Below are positions 1 to 10,393 of a stretch of 64,000 bases of DNA, piece by piece (position 1 is the stretch's first letter; each line of letters begins with the position of its first letter). The stretch comes from Diplosphaera chodatii (Eukaryota; Chlorophyta; Trebouxiophyceae; Prasiolales; Stichococcaceae), in assembly GCA_032358165.1 (NCBI GenBank), contig JAALGY010000043.1:930001-994000 (forward strand), given 5' to 3'. The translations under genes and the position numbers were made by a program. The notes under the pieces were generated by a model. That model did not search any database and was not told the DNA's origin. It was given only the letters and a program-made list of their open reading frames with translations.

Positions 1-2028
1 AAACAGGCGGTCGACGGCCGCCACGCTGATCCCCAGCTGCTCCGCGCCCGCAGCAGACCAGCCACGCAGTCATCGGCGGCACCATGGCCGACGCCGGCGA
101 GCAAATGCTTGCTGTGCCACTGCCCGTGAGACCGGCACGCAGAGCTTCCCGCAGCCCGGCGACACCGTGGACTTTCCGCCGGACGAGCTGCCGCGTCAAA
201 GTGATGAGGCGCAGTTGGCGACTGTGCCGCGCCCAGGTACTGTTCCTGTTGTTTCCCGCCGCCAACGCTGCTGCCTTTGGGTATCACCTCATCAACGCCC
301 AGTATGTTGGTGCAACTCGGGCTTTGCAAAGGCTTGCTTGTCGTTGTGGAACGCAGCCACACTGGGGCTGCCGGCGTTCGATGGTGCCATCGCTGCAGAC
401 TTTCCAGACACATCGCTTGCGGATGTCGAGCAAGTGTACCAGACCTTCCACTTGGTGCGCTGTGTCCAAGCTTTGCTAGAGTTGTACGCACGTGTGAGCG
501 CTTGGCACTTATCAGATATCACAACCAAGCCGTACGCACTTGACACTGATCAGATATCACAATCAAGCCGTACACACCTACACAGCACAGCATGAGCAGA
601 CTATAGCGCTCCAGAAAAGTTCGACCGAATGAAGCTCACTGCAGCTGGTGCTGCCGTGCAGCATGGTTGCACCTTCTACATAGCCGTGCACAATGATATG
701 TTGCGGCTGGACGACATTCATGTGGAGGACCACAATTCGAAAGAGTGGCGGCGACCGCCGTGCAGTGGGCAGATGCCTCAGCAGGCGGCCCTGTATCAGC
801 AGGTGCTAATCTGCTGTCGTTGAGTGGCCGTGCGACAGTGCCCATGGCCATGTTGGCTAGAACAAGTCCTCAGCAGTGCATGGCGGCCGTGCCTGCCTGG
901 ATGCAGCCAGCATATCATCCTGCTGCCTGGCAGGTGCCATGGGTAAAGGAGAAGCATGGCGATTACATGAAGATGAAGGACAACGTGTCAGAGGTGACAA
1001 CTTCTGCCAAGGTTGCAACAAGGCGGTCCGATGGTCGGCGCGGTCATGAGTGTGTGAACTGCACCGTCAAAAGCGACAGTGAGGCACATCATGGTGCAGA
1101 CAGGCGCATGGCAACCGTGCTCAAGCAATGTCGGCGCTGCAGGTGCTGAAGGTGTTCCTCATCAGGAGAGATCCCGAGACACAGATCCTGGACTTCGACA
1201 CAGTGGTGAGTGGATTGGATAGTATCGTTCAGCGCTCTCCACACCATCATCATCATCACACCATTCGACTGGTTCCTGCAGACGCATGCTGTGGTGGGCT
1301 CTGAGGTGCTGCAGGGACGGATCGGCATGTCATGTGTCCCGCCTGCACCCAGGTGGCACTAGACGCAGAGCAGCAGGCAGTGGCGAGGGAGGAGGTCGCG
1401 CGCGCGACTGACGAGACAGACCCCGAGCAGCTGAGCCTCCGTATCAGGTGGGCACTGCATGGCCTTGCTTTTGATCGCCTTACGGGTTCACGCGGGCCAA
1501 GTTCGATTTTGAGTCTCCTCTTCCGAGCTATAAAGCTTGTGTCTAGACTTGAGGATGTGACATGTATGATGTCCTAGCCATGCAGCTTTTGGGGTTGCCA
1601 ACTGCATGCTGTTGAAGCCAAGTGACTCTCAGGGCCAAGATCGATGATACATTCGAATTTTGCGTGGTGCAGGGACGGACAAATCACCATCGAACTCACG
1701 GATGCAATGCCCAGCTTCGACGAGGTCGTGCAAGCTACCAGGGAAAAACGAGAACCAGAGGGATGGTCTGAGGATCCATATGAGGTGCGCAGCTCGGAAT
1801 GCGTCGCAACACTGTGGTTTTGGCATGGCCTTGGCGTCAGAGGGTTCAGCGTGTTCATACCGACATCAGTTTGCTTAAAACAGTGGTATCGTCACCTGTT
1901 TCGGCACCTCTCATTGAACTGACGGGGCTTGTCTGTCGGTCTTGCAGGCGGCGCCCGCTGACATGGACGACAATGAGCTGGATGACGACTTTGACGCACC
2001 AGATATACCAGCCATTGACTTTGCTTGA
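1..2028 (+). CDS. Unidentified intron-rich protein with acidic C terminus (5' end may lie outside window)
   Basis: I do not recognise this protein. The last three exons are clear: 1353-1447, 1673-1784 and 1948-2028, with GT/AG borders and phases that join in frame. They encode a segment with TDETDPEQLSLRIR, then IELTDAMPSFDEVVQ, then a very acidic tail (MDDNELDDDFDAPDIPAIDFA region) that ends at TGA 2026-2028. An upstream exon near 1141-1206 encodes VFLIRRDPETQILDFDTV. Coding-like stretches also occur near 155-238 (GDTVDFPPDELPRQ) and 350-480 (FDGAIAADFPDTSLADVEQ). The reading frame holding the 155-238 stretch is open back to base 2, so the start may be outside the window; an ATG at 84 is in another frame. 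No membrane segment or catalytic motif is visible. The gene converges on the RimM-like gene, with 118 bases between the two stops. Confidence 0.55.
511..577. repeat. Two-copy tandem repeat, 38-base period
   Basis: The string ATCAGATATCACAA starts at 511 and recurs at 549. The following bases also match (CCAAGCCGTACGCAC against TCAAGCCGTACACAC), so about 30 bases are shared with two mismatches. It lies in what is probably an intron of the first gene. Confidence 0.7.
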
Positions 2029-2146
2029 TTGTTTGTTGGATGTATCTGGTGCATGGACCTTGTCTACGAAGACTCAGTCCGTTGCGACCATGTACAAGAA
2101 AACATTGCGTTCAGAGTGTCCACTTGCAAACCACAAACTATCTCAC

Positions 2147-5100
2147 TCAAGCCACAAACTGGTGTACACGGCCGGAGCCACCCCTGTCTCCATGACCGGC
2201 CTCTCGATGGTCGGCAGCGTGCCGCCCCTGCATGCCGCTGCCTGTGCCGGGAGGCAGCCTGCCGCCGCTGCCGACACCTTGCGGAACCGCCGCCTTTGCC
2301 TTCTGCCTGTCACTCTGCAACCTGGTGTGGCCGCCTCGCCCCGTGGGGGACACCCCCAGTGCTGAAGCAAGCTCCACGTGGCTGTGCTGCTGCACTGCAT
2401 ACCGGAGGTCGTACCGCTTGTCCTCAATCAGCTCCCTGTTGCAAGGCAGGATGCGAGGTCACGACTCTGCCCGACGAAATTTATGTGATGGCATTATGTG
2501 ATGGCATTCGCCAATTTGCTGCAGTTGGACGCAATGGCAGGTTGCTGTTGTCACATGCTTGGTCTGGACTGCAGGCAATGACTGACCTGTGCGTCGGCAG
2601 GCGGCTTTGCTCCTGGATGTCGGGCCGGGTGCGGAGGTACGCCCGCAGCTCTGCAACCACCTGGCCGAGGTCCCACCAGTGCCGCCGCGGCCGCCGCGAG
2701 GTGTCCATGTTCAGGAGGCGCGCCGCGTTGTTGTGGCCGCCCATCTCCCGGATGCCCTGCCACGGCCATGCATAGTCAGCGCTGAGCTGACTCGTCGTGG
2801 GACATCCGGTGACATGCCGCCGAAATGCCCAAACACAGAACATGGGCACCAAAGAGATTGCAGCTGCCGAACTTTTAGAGACGGGATGTCTACCTGGAGC
2901 AGGTCCTGGCGGTTGGCGTCTGTGAGCGCCCGAGCAGTGGGCAGCACGTTGCTGGGCGCGCCGCTGGCCTGCGCAAACGCGCGCAGCTCCGCGCCCAGCA
3001 CCGCGGGGTTGCTGAACTCGTGCTCGTGCGGCCACGCCTGCAACGGCGACACGGCGAGCTCGGTGCTGAGCACCGCGGCCTTCTGACGACGGCAGCAGGT
3101 GTGCCTCATCCGGGCAGGGCTGGGTCACAGTGGCACGTGCAGCATGGCATTGCACTGCATTGCCGCGCACCGGGCGGCGCCCCAGCTCCTCGGCCACCGC
3201 GCGGTAGCCGCCGTTGTACACGATGGCGTGGTGCAGGTCGTACCGCCCCGCTGCAGTCAGCAGATGTGCCCATCATGCCACCCGAAGCTCTGTCATTGCA
3301 CATCGGCCTACTCCATGTAGCTGCCGTGACCTCTCAGCGCAGCGAGTGCATCATCTTCGGGGCGACATATGTCCACTCGGGGCTGTCGGCGTGCGACCCC
3401 GCGGCGCACCCGCCAGCAGGGTGGAGCGGGAGGGCATGACGCGGGTGCCCTCGGGCTCGGCCAGCAGCGTGGTGCCCGCATCATCCAGCTCCACCTCCGC
3501 CGCGCCCTCCGGCGCATCCCACAGTATGTCGCCGGTGACCTGCGCTGCGGGGGACCCCCGATGACAGCTGTGCGCAGACAGGAGTGCACAGCCCTGAACT
3601 GAGCTCCATGTGCTGCGAGCCAGGGTGGACCGCATCGCACGCCGCCACACGGAAGCTGGTGTGACAGGCGGCCGCGCCGCGGGCCGCGGGCCGCGCCTGG
3701 TTGTAGAAGTAGGTCTGGCTGTCGTCGTCGTCCACCGCGTGCTGCGTCCAGGCGCCCGTGATGAAGCGGCTCAGCTCCCGGTCCAGCGCGTCCTCGTTGT
3801 CCCAGAACCCCGGCGGCCGCCGCCGCGAGCGCAGCTGCAGCCCCTCCGCCACCTGCGCCGCAGCGTGACAGCCGCCTTCTGACGTAACGGACGGCTACAG
3901 GTGCATGTCAGCCTTCCCGCCTCAAGCCTTGCATGCAGCCGTGTACGCTGCAACCTGGCTGCTCCGGTGTCCTGGAGTGGTGGACTGGCAGCAGCCGACC
4001 ACACCCACCTCCAAAAAGCCGCCGGCGGCTTCGATCAAGGGCACGAGGTGCGCATGGCCGCCCTGCACCAGCGACTTGTGGCTGGGCATGTAGGCCACGG
4101 CCTGCCCGTTTCGCCTGGCATTCGACGCTGCCACCCCCTGCAGTTTCGGGCAACCCAGTTTGTGCAGATACATGCAGCAGCAACGTGCAGCCATGCCTGC
4201 CAGTGTTCGCCACCGCACTAGTGACAGTGAGCTGTAGTACACACTCTTCTCAAGACCTTCAGCACCTGCAGGATGGGCCGCAAGTAGCTGAGCAGCATGC
4301 GGCGGCGGCCAATGTCCAACAAACCAGGCGGCGGCGCTATGTACACAACCTGCACTTTGCACACTCGTTTCAGGACGCAGGGGTTTGGAAGCATCCGAAT
4401 GTCCTTATGGCCCGAACCTGTGAGCAACAGCGACTTGTTGCTTCTTGCACAAGGTGGCGGCACGCAGCTTGCCTGCTGATCTGCATCCAAGCGCTGCAAG
4501 ATCGGCGGCACGAAGGGAATCAGATGCATCTCCAGCATGTCTCCATTTTCGGCGCTGTCTCCTGGAGCAGCATCGCTCACGACGCGCAGCACGGTGTACC
4601 CCAGCGAGGCTTCATCGGTTGTGATGATCTGCAGGTGGGCGCACGGTGCAGCTGTTCATTATGCTTGCGAGGCACCTGCCTGCAGCGGTGGTGGGCACTT
4701 GAAAGGTTTGCAAGCAGGTGTGCATCCCTACCTCGCGGACAGTGCCAATATCCTGGTTCAAGGCTGTGGCGTCTCTGACACGCCAGCCTATCACGGCAGT
4801 GCCGCCAGCCAGGCTGTGCATCTGGTGCCGCCTGGCCGAGCGCTGAAGGGCTGTGGGCTGGGCAAACTGCTCTCCATATACGTCCAGCTCGACTGCCGAG
4901 GCAACTGCGCTTCTGTGGGAACCGACCATGCCGCCAGTGGCCGCCACACTTTGGTGTGTACCATGCCGTCCTGCCTGGTTGCTGGCTTGTGTTACAGGCG
5001 CGCCATGATGTACGTGCGTTGGATGCCCGGTGTCATGCACTGCTGCATGCGCACGGCGTGCAGTGCTGGCTGGTACTAGACAACCCATAGCCATGCTGTG

Positions 5101-5181
5101 CAGCGATGTGAACGGCTGCAGCAGCAGCGGCCTGCCGGACACCGCGGCAAACATGTTGCGACTGCTGAAGACGTGTGCCAT
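2147..5181 (-). CDS. RimM-like PRC-barrel protein with four LP(x)R...GGY repeats, probably plastid
   Basis: The N-terminal exon (5181 to 4732) starts with a transit-peptide-like stretch rich in Ser, Ala, Arg and His; ATG 5181 is the first in frame. It then runs into a PRC-barrel: VIGWRVRDA...DIGTVREV, exon 4628-4464 with LIPFVPPILQRLD, and exon 4349-4266 with PPPGLLDIG, the pattern of the RimM C-terminal domain. The usual RimM N-terminal domain is not seen. Exon 4137-4009 joins in phase and opens four repeats: MPSHKSLVQGG, MPSRSTLLAAGRYDLHHAI, VLPTARALTDANRQDL and RLPTHRELIEDKRYDLRYAV. Each is followed by a GG(F/Y/H)xxVA-type helix, and some are preceded by RRPPGFWDNEDALD or RRPRRHWWDL. Such repeats resemble the N-terminal part of plant PTST2/FLO6 starch-initiation proteins (from memory). 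Stop TGA is at 2147-2149. Function is not established; a plastid ribosome or RNA role follows from the RimM-like part only. Confidence 0.7.
2482..2507. repeat. Short tandem repeat, 13-base unit twice
   Basis: TATGTGATGGCAT is present twice in direct succession from 2482. It sits inside an intron of the RimM-like repeat gene, between the exons that end near 2456 and start near 2598. Confidence 0.8.
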
Positions 5182-5351
5182 GCAACTGAGTGTCAGCTCT
5201 ATTGGGTACACTGGTCGCTCCAGCAGGCAGGAAGCAGTGAGAGGCAGACGCACGTGCGAACTACTGCGACGAGGTGCAGCAGCAACCTGGTCAGCTGCTG
5301 CATCAGCAAATGAGGAGCACCAGATTGAAAACGTCTAGTCAGCCGCAGACG
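5182..5351. promoter_or_regulatory. Short divergent intergenic region (RimM-like / DDX49)
   Basis: Only 170 bases separate the chosen start of the RimM-like gene (5181, leftward) from the chosen ATG of the helicase (5352, rightward). The two genes must share or overlap their control regions. No TATA box is obvious. The helicase frame also has ATG at 5310, which would shorten the gap further. Confidence 0.4.
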
Positions 5352-8300
5352 ATGGCGGCTGCTGAAGCAGACAACGAGCCGCGTTTGTTTGCAGTCCCCA
5401 AGAAGCGGCGCCGCATGCCTGCCGTCGTTGCACGGCAAGCAGCAGACAATGCGTCTACGGTGCGCTCCGTCGGCAGCGCGGAACATCATGCTTCGCCAAC
5501 GCCAGCTGGTCTCGCCTCATCGCCGTCGAGCAGAGGGGAGCATGTGAACGGCGCGCGGCAGCAGCCACTGCCAGCAGCGGCAGCAGCCAAGACAGGCAGA
5601 CTGAGCAAACAGTCGATGCTCGCCACCCAGAATGCTGGGCACGCACACGCAGAGCCGCCGGAGGGCGTTGCTCCTGCTGTACCAGCTACCGTGCCGACTG
5701 AGGCGGCCACGGGGGAGGATGATGCGCCGCCGGCGCAGCTGCCAGCGTCCAGCACGACGTTCAGGGCCCTGGGCGTCAGCGAGTGGCTGGACCGCGTGTG
5801 CCGGTCGCTGGGCATGACGCAGCCGACGCAGGTGCAGGCGGGCTGCATCCCGGCCATCCTCGCGGGCCGCAATGCCATCGGCACGGCGCACACCGGCAGC
5901 GGCAAGACCGCAGCGTTCGCGCTGCCCATCCTGCAGCTGCTGGCGGCCGACCCCTTTGGCATCTTCGCCCTCGTGCTGACGCCGACGAGGTACGACAGTT
6001 TCCACCCACTGGGCCAAGTGGCCACACCATATGCGACTTTCTGCAGCACCAGAACCATGTTACAGGTCGCCCTGACTGTAAGGGTATGTGCTGAAACGCA
6101 GGGAGCTGGCGTTCCAGCTGGCGGAGCAGTTCCGGGCGCTGGGCGCGGGCATGGCGCTGAAGGAGCTGGTGGTGGTGGGCGGCCTGGACATGCACGAGCA
6201 GGCGCGCCGGCTGGCGGGCCGCCCGCACCTGGTCATCGCCACGCCCGGCCGCCTCCGGGTGAGCGCCGCCACCGCGCCGACCGCGCTGCACTGCAACCGC
6301 GAGAATGGACCAGTTTGGCCACAACAGTTTGAGTTTCGACTTCATCTAGTGCCCGGAGGGTTGGCCGTGGAGCGGGGCTGGCACGCGTGTGAGATTGGTA
6401 ACCTTGATGTTGGGTGGCTGCAGGGCCTGCTGGCGGCGGATGCGACGCTGGCGGACGGCTTCAGGCGCGCCCGCTTCCTGGTGCTGGACGAGGCGGACCG
6501 CCTGCTGGAGCCCACCTTCGAGGTGCAGACCCAGCTCCTCCTCACACCTCAGCGCATGATCGGCCAGGCACATGACTGTGCCATCTTGGCGTCGTTCCGG
6601 GGCCAAGCATGACACTCGTGGCTGGATAGCCCTTTTTCAAGTCGTGTCTCTCTCTTTCGATGGAATTAGACCTGAGCAGAAGCCCGCATCGTTGTGCAGG
6701 CGGAGATGCGGGTGATAGCGGAGGCGCTGCCAGCGGCGCGGCAGACGCTGCTGTTCTCGGCCACCATGACGGCGTCGTTGGTGGCCATGCAGGAGCATGC
6801 GCTGCAAGACGCATTCCATTTCCAGGTGCAGAACGTGGCACTCGTAGTGTCAGATGGGGCTTGGCAGTCGAGTCGCTTCACCGTGCTGGCCCTGATGTCA
6901 CCCTTGGTGGCCACAGGCCTGTTCTGCTTACAATGGCTGGGTGCTGGCATCGCAGGCATACGAGGGCTTGCAGACAGTGTCGAAGTTGCGGCAGGAGTAC
7001 GTGTTCATACCCGCCAAGGTCAAGGAGGTGGGCTCGTCAAGCAGCGTGCGCTGGATGCCGGTCACGTGCAGCCTGCTGGCGAACACAGTATTCTGCTGAC
7101 TATGTCACGACCCTGTCTTCATGTGCGACCACAGGTGTACCTCTTCCACCTGCTCAGCCAGCTGAAGGAGCTCAGCATCCGCTCAGCCATCATCTTCGCC
7201 TCCACATGCAAGGTGGTGACGCCAGCCAGGAATTGCAGTAATATACACAGGTTTAGCCAAGCCCGCACGACCGTGCGCATCGGGCGTCACGCTGGCCTGC
7301 TGCTGACGGGTTGCGGAGCCCTGGATGCAGGGTGCGCACATGCTGGGGTATGTGCTGGAGGAGCTGGGGCTGCAGGCGGCGTCGCTGCACTCGCGCCTGA
7401 ACCAGCGCCGCCGCCTGGCCGCGCTCCACCGCTTCAAGTCGGGTGGGGAGCGACCGCGCCGTGACTGCATTGTGTCGCCCCCCACGCTGCACTCTTGCCA
7501 CATGCATCGGATGCTCCTCGCAACCAAGATAGTGCTGCAGAAGGCCATGCGGTGGTGTGGTCAGGCGTGGTGCCGATCCTGTTGGCGACTGACGTCGCGT
7601 CCCGCGGCCTGGACATCCCGACCGTGGACCTGGTGGTCAACTTCGACCTGCCCATGGCGCCGCGCGACTACGTGCACCGAGTGGGACGAACTGCCCGCGC
7701 GGGTCGCGGGGTGAGGCCCTCGACATTTGCACATATGTACTCATATATGTGGGGCATGAGATGGCATCACACCTCAGCCGAACATTGCATGTGTGCAATT
7801 GTCATGTTGTCCAGTTGTGAAGTCGCCAAGCTGCGCGTGATCATGCCAGCATGATCTGCTGCAGGGCTGGTCGCTGAGCTTTGTGACGCAGTGCGATGTG
7901 GAGCTCGTGCACGAGGTGGAGGCCGTTGTCGGCACCCAGCTGGAGGCATACCAGATGCCCGAGAAGGAGGTGCTCAAGGGCATCACCCAGGTGCGCCGTG
8001 GCCGCTGGTGCCTGTTTGGCGGCATGAAGTGCCACCGTGCTTTCACCTTCTGTCTGCCAGGGCAGCGAACCAGCTGATTTGGCGGATAAGGGCGGATGAG
8101 AGTGCCCTGCTGGTGCCCATTGGCTGACACTCATCCGAGTGCCATTGCAGGTGTTCAAGGCGCAACGAGCGGCGGCAATGCGTGTGGCAGAGGAACAGGG
8201 GACAGACCGAGATCGGCCGCAGCGGCTGAGTCATGATGCCAAAGTGCGCAAGCGGCAGCGAGACGCTGCGGCCGATGGCAGCGCAGCCAACTCCAGCTGA
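5352..8300 (+). CDS. DEAD-box RNA helicase, DDX49/Dbp8 (plant RH36) type
   Basis: An ATP-dependent RNA helicase of the nucleolar small-subunit rRNA processing branch. Ten exons join in phase: 5352-5989, 6102-6258, 6424-6522, 6700-6825, 6956-7027, 7135-7212, 7331-7442, 7565-7710, 7865-7990 and 8151-8300, giving 567 residues. Motifs appear in order: [12 protein letters not shown] (Q motif), AHTGSGKT (I), PTREL (Ia), TPGRL (Ib), DEAD (II), SAT (III), IIFAST (IV), [11 protein letters not shown] (V) and [10 protein letters not shown] (VI). All look intact. The first 130 residues are low-complexity and rich in Ala, Pro and basic residues, including KKRRRMP, a likely nuclear localisation signal. The tail is basic (KVRKRQRD). 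The assignment to Dbp8/DDX49 rests on [14 protein letters not shown] and the motif spacing; another DEAD-box subfamily is possible but less likely. Confidence 0.93.
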
Positions 8301-8385
8301 TGCAGTGCTACGTTCTCTGTTTGCACCGTTGTGCATATGGAGTGCTGCAGCTCTGACAGCACAGATTAAGATTGCGAGTCGGCCT

Positions 8386-8390
8386 TTACA
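8386..8390 (-). terminator. Candidate poly(A) signal TGTAA for the peptidyl-tRNA hydrolase gene
   Basis: TTACA on the + strand reads TGTAA on the - strand, 157 bases past the hydrolase stop. UGUAA is the usual polyadenylation signal in green algae. The motif is short and may be chance. Confidence 0.35.
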
Positions 8391-8546
8391 GCGCACAAGC
8401 CACGTGCATTGCACAGAGGCAGATGCTGCTGCCTCCCTCATTCATCCGTCAAACCGCCTTTGATGCCATAGGCCGCTGCCTAGACATCCCGGACAAGACT
8501 GCTGGACCGGTGGCCTGTCATTGATTGGCTTCGGCAGCATGTGGCA

Positions 8547-9883
8547 CTATGCACGCACGCCAGAGATCGCGCGGTCCATGCCCTCAACAAGCACCGCCTT
8601 GACGATGTCCATGGTGTCTTGTATGCCAAACTGCATCTCCTTCCACTCATCTTTCGCGAAGTCCTGGCAGCACACGGCAATAAGCACCCATCAGCACACG
8701 GCTGGCAGGCATGGGGTGGCTGGACGGTTATCCACACAGTGCACTGAAACTCCGCGGCGCACCTCCAGGACATAATCTGCAATATTCCTTTGGCCGGCGG
8801 GTCGCCCAATCCCTGCAAAAGGGAGCAGGTGCTTGCCTGAGCCGATGCTTTGATAAGCTGCAGCGGCACCACTCGTAAGTGCTGACCAAACACCACCCTG
8901 GGAAGCATGCAGCATGCCGCACCTACACGGATGCGAGCAAAGTCCAGGCTGTTGCCCAGCATGGCAACGATGCTGCGCATGCCATTGTGGCCGCCGTGGC
9001 CGCCCTTTGCGCGCAGCCGCGTCTTGGCGGTGGGCAGGTCAAGGTCGTCATAGATGACCAGCACATGGTCCTGCTGCACCTGGACAGCAGGAGCATGGTT
9101 GGGGCTCAGGCCACAACATCCCATCGCCAGCAACTGGCAGCGGTGAGGACGTGCATCCGGGTCTGTGCCCAGCGTTTTGGGACACGATTCGTGCAAGGCA
9201 TGCCCAAGCAGTGAAGCTTAGATAGACCTGCGTGCGTACTTACTTTGTAGTAGTCCATCAGCTTCCGGACGGCCTTGCCGCTGCTGTTCATGAAGGTGGT
9301 CGGCTTTGCCAGCAGCACGGGCACGCCATGCAGCCGCCCCTTGCCGACCAGCGCATTATGCTGCTTCTGAGTCACTGCGACGCCGGCCTCGGCACCCAGG
9401 CAGTCGATGATCTTGAAGCCAATCTGCGCTGCCCAGCAGTCGTGTCAGTGCAATCTGTACTGGTTGTACGCCATCCAGTAGAGTCGCAGCAGAGGCCGGG
9501 CATGTTGCGCAGCAGCCGTGGCAACATTGTGCAGAGGGAGGCAAGCTCACGTTGTGCCTGGTGTCCTCGTACTGTGCGCCGGGGTTGCCGAGCCCGACCA
9601 CCAGCCAGGTATCGTTGGCCGGTGCATCACCATTGGCGGAGGCGCCAGCAGCAACCGATGCTGTCCCCCGCTTGCCGCGGCAGACACTGAGGGACAGCCC
9701 CAGCGTGTCAGCCTGCACCCTGACGTGTTGAAGATCTGCGGCGCTTGATCGACTCGACCAGCAATCCTGCGCCTGGATGCTGCGCCGGTGGCTATGCGTT
9801 CCGCACAGGCGCGACGGCAATGCAAGAAGTCGTGCAGCGTTTGCGAGTGGCAGTCTAGCGCCAATACAGGCTCGTGTGTGCAT
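8547..9883 (-). CDS. Peptidyl-tRNA hydrolase, organellar, bacterial Pth type
   Basis: Hydrolyses the ester bond of peptidyl-tRNAs that drop off ribosomes, releasing tRNA for reuse. Five exons join in phase: 9883-9551, 9423-9244, 9079-8923, 8812-8763 and 8663-8547, giving 278 residues. The bacterial enzyme is about 190, so roughly 85 residues precede the domain; they are rich in Arg, Ser and Ala with few acidic residues, as in a plastid or mitochondrial transit peptide. Conserved features are visible: GLGNPGAQYEDTRHN (with the catalytic His and the Asn of GNPG), KPTTFMNSSG, VIYDDLDLP (catalytic Asp) and KGGHGGHNGMRS (Asn). The domain then runs RPAGQRNIADYVLE to the C terminus at TAG 8547-8549. 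ATG 9883 is taken because it gives a full transit peptide. It converges on DDX49 and diverges from the first MRS2 gene. Confidence 0.93.
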
Positions 9884-10393
9884 GTATCAGATGCTTCCAC
9901 GTGCCACTTGCCACTTTCAGGATGTCGGCACAGTGCCAGCAGCGGTGCCGGCCGTCACAGGTGCTCACCGCTGCTTGCAAACGGCAGAATATTCTTCTGT
10001 TGCAGCGCGGAGAGAGAGTCAGCTGTGCAGCAACAGATGTAACCTTGATAACAGCAGTGGCAGCAGCTGCACAGGGCAGCTAAGCTCGCCTGTTGGATGT
10101 ACATGTGCCTCACCTCAGCATCTGCAGAAGCAGGTTGCATTTCCACTTTGCAAGCGCACGAGACCGTGTTTGTTCGTCTTGGTAGCTCACAGCGCTGCAA
10201 GACGACAACGCGAGGTTTGCAGCAGCACTTGCTGGCACGGAGCCAGCCCCAGACTTGGCTGGCAATTAACTGCATTCTGCAGTGGACATAGCTTTTTCAG
10301 CAAGCTGCTGGCTGCTGTAGCCCGTCAAGATGTAGTGCGACGCCTTGCCAGTCAAGCTGGCCGCCATCAGCTTGATCACACCGGCTGGCCAAG
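9884..10393. promoter_or_regulatory. Divergent intergenic region (Pth / MRS2 copy A)
   Basis: About 510 bases lie between the hydrolase start and the ATG of MRS2 copy A. It should hold both promoters and 5' UTRs. I see no coding signal, repeat or clear promoter element in it. Confidence 0.35.

Noticed and set aside
1241..1262. Run of CAT/CAC codons giving six His
   Set aside because: It lies past the GTGAG donor after 1206 and is most likely intron sequence. It is not a tag or a metal-binding domain.
2481..3221. Single minus-strand frame of 246 codons read as one exon
   Set aside because: It reads through GT donors and AG acceptors of the RimM-like repeat gene; the repeat motifs only line up when introns are removed.
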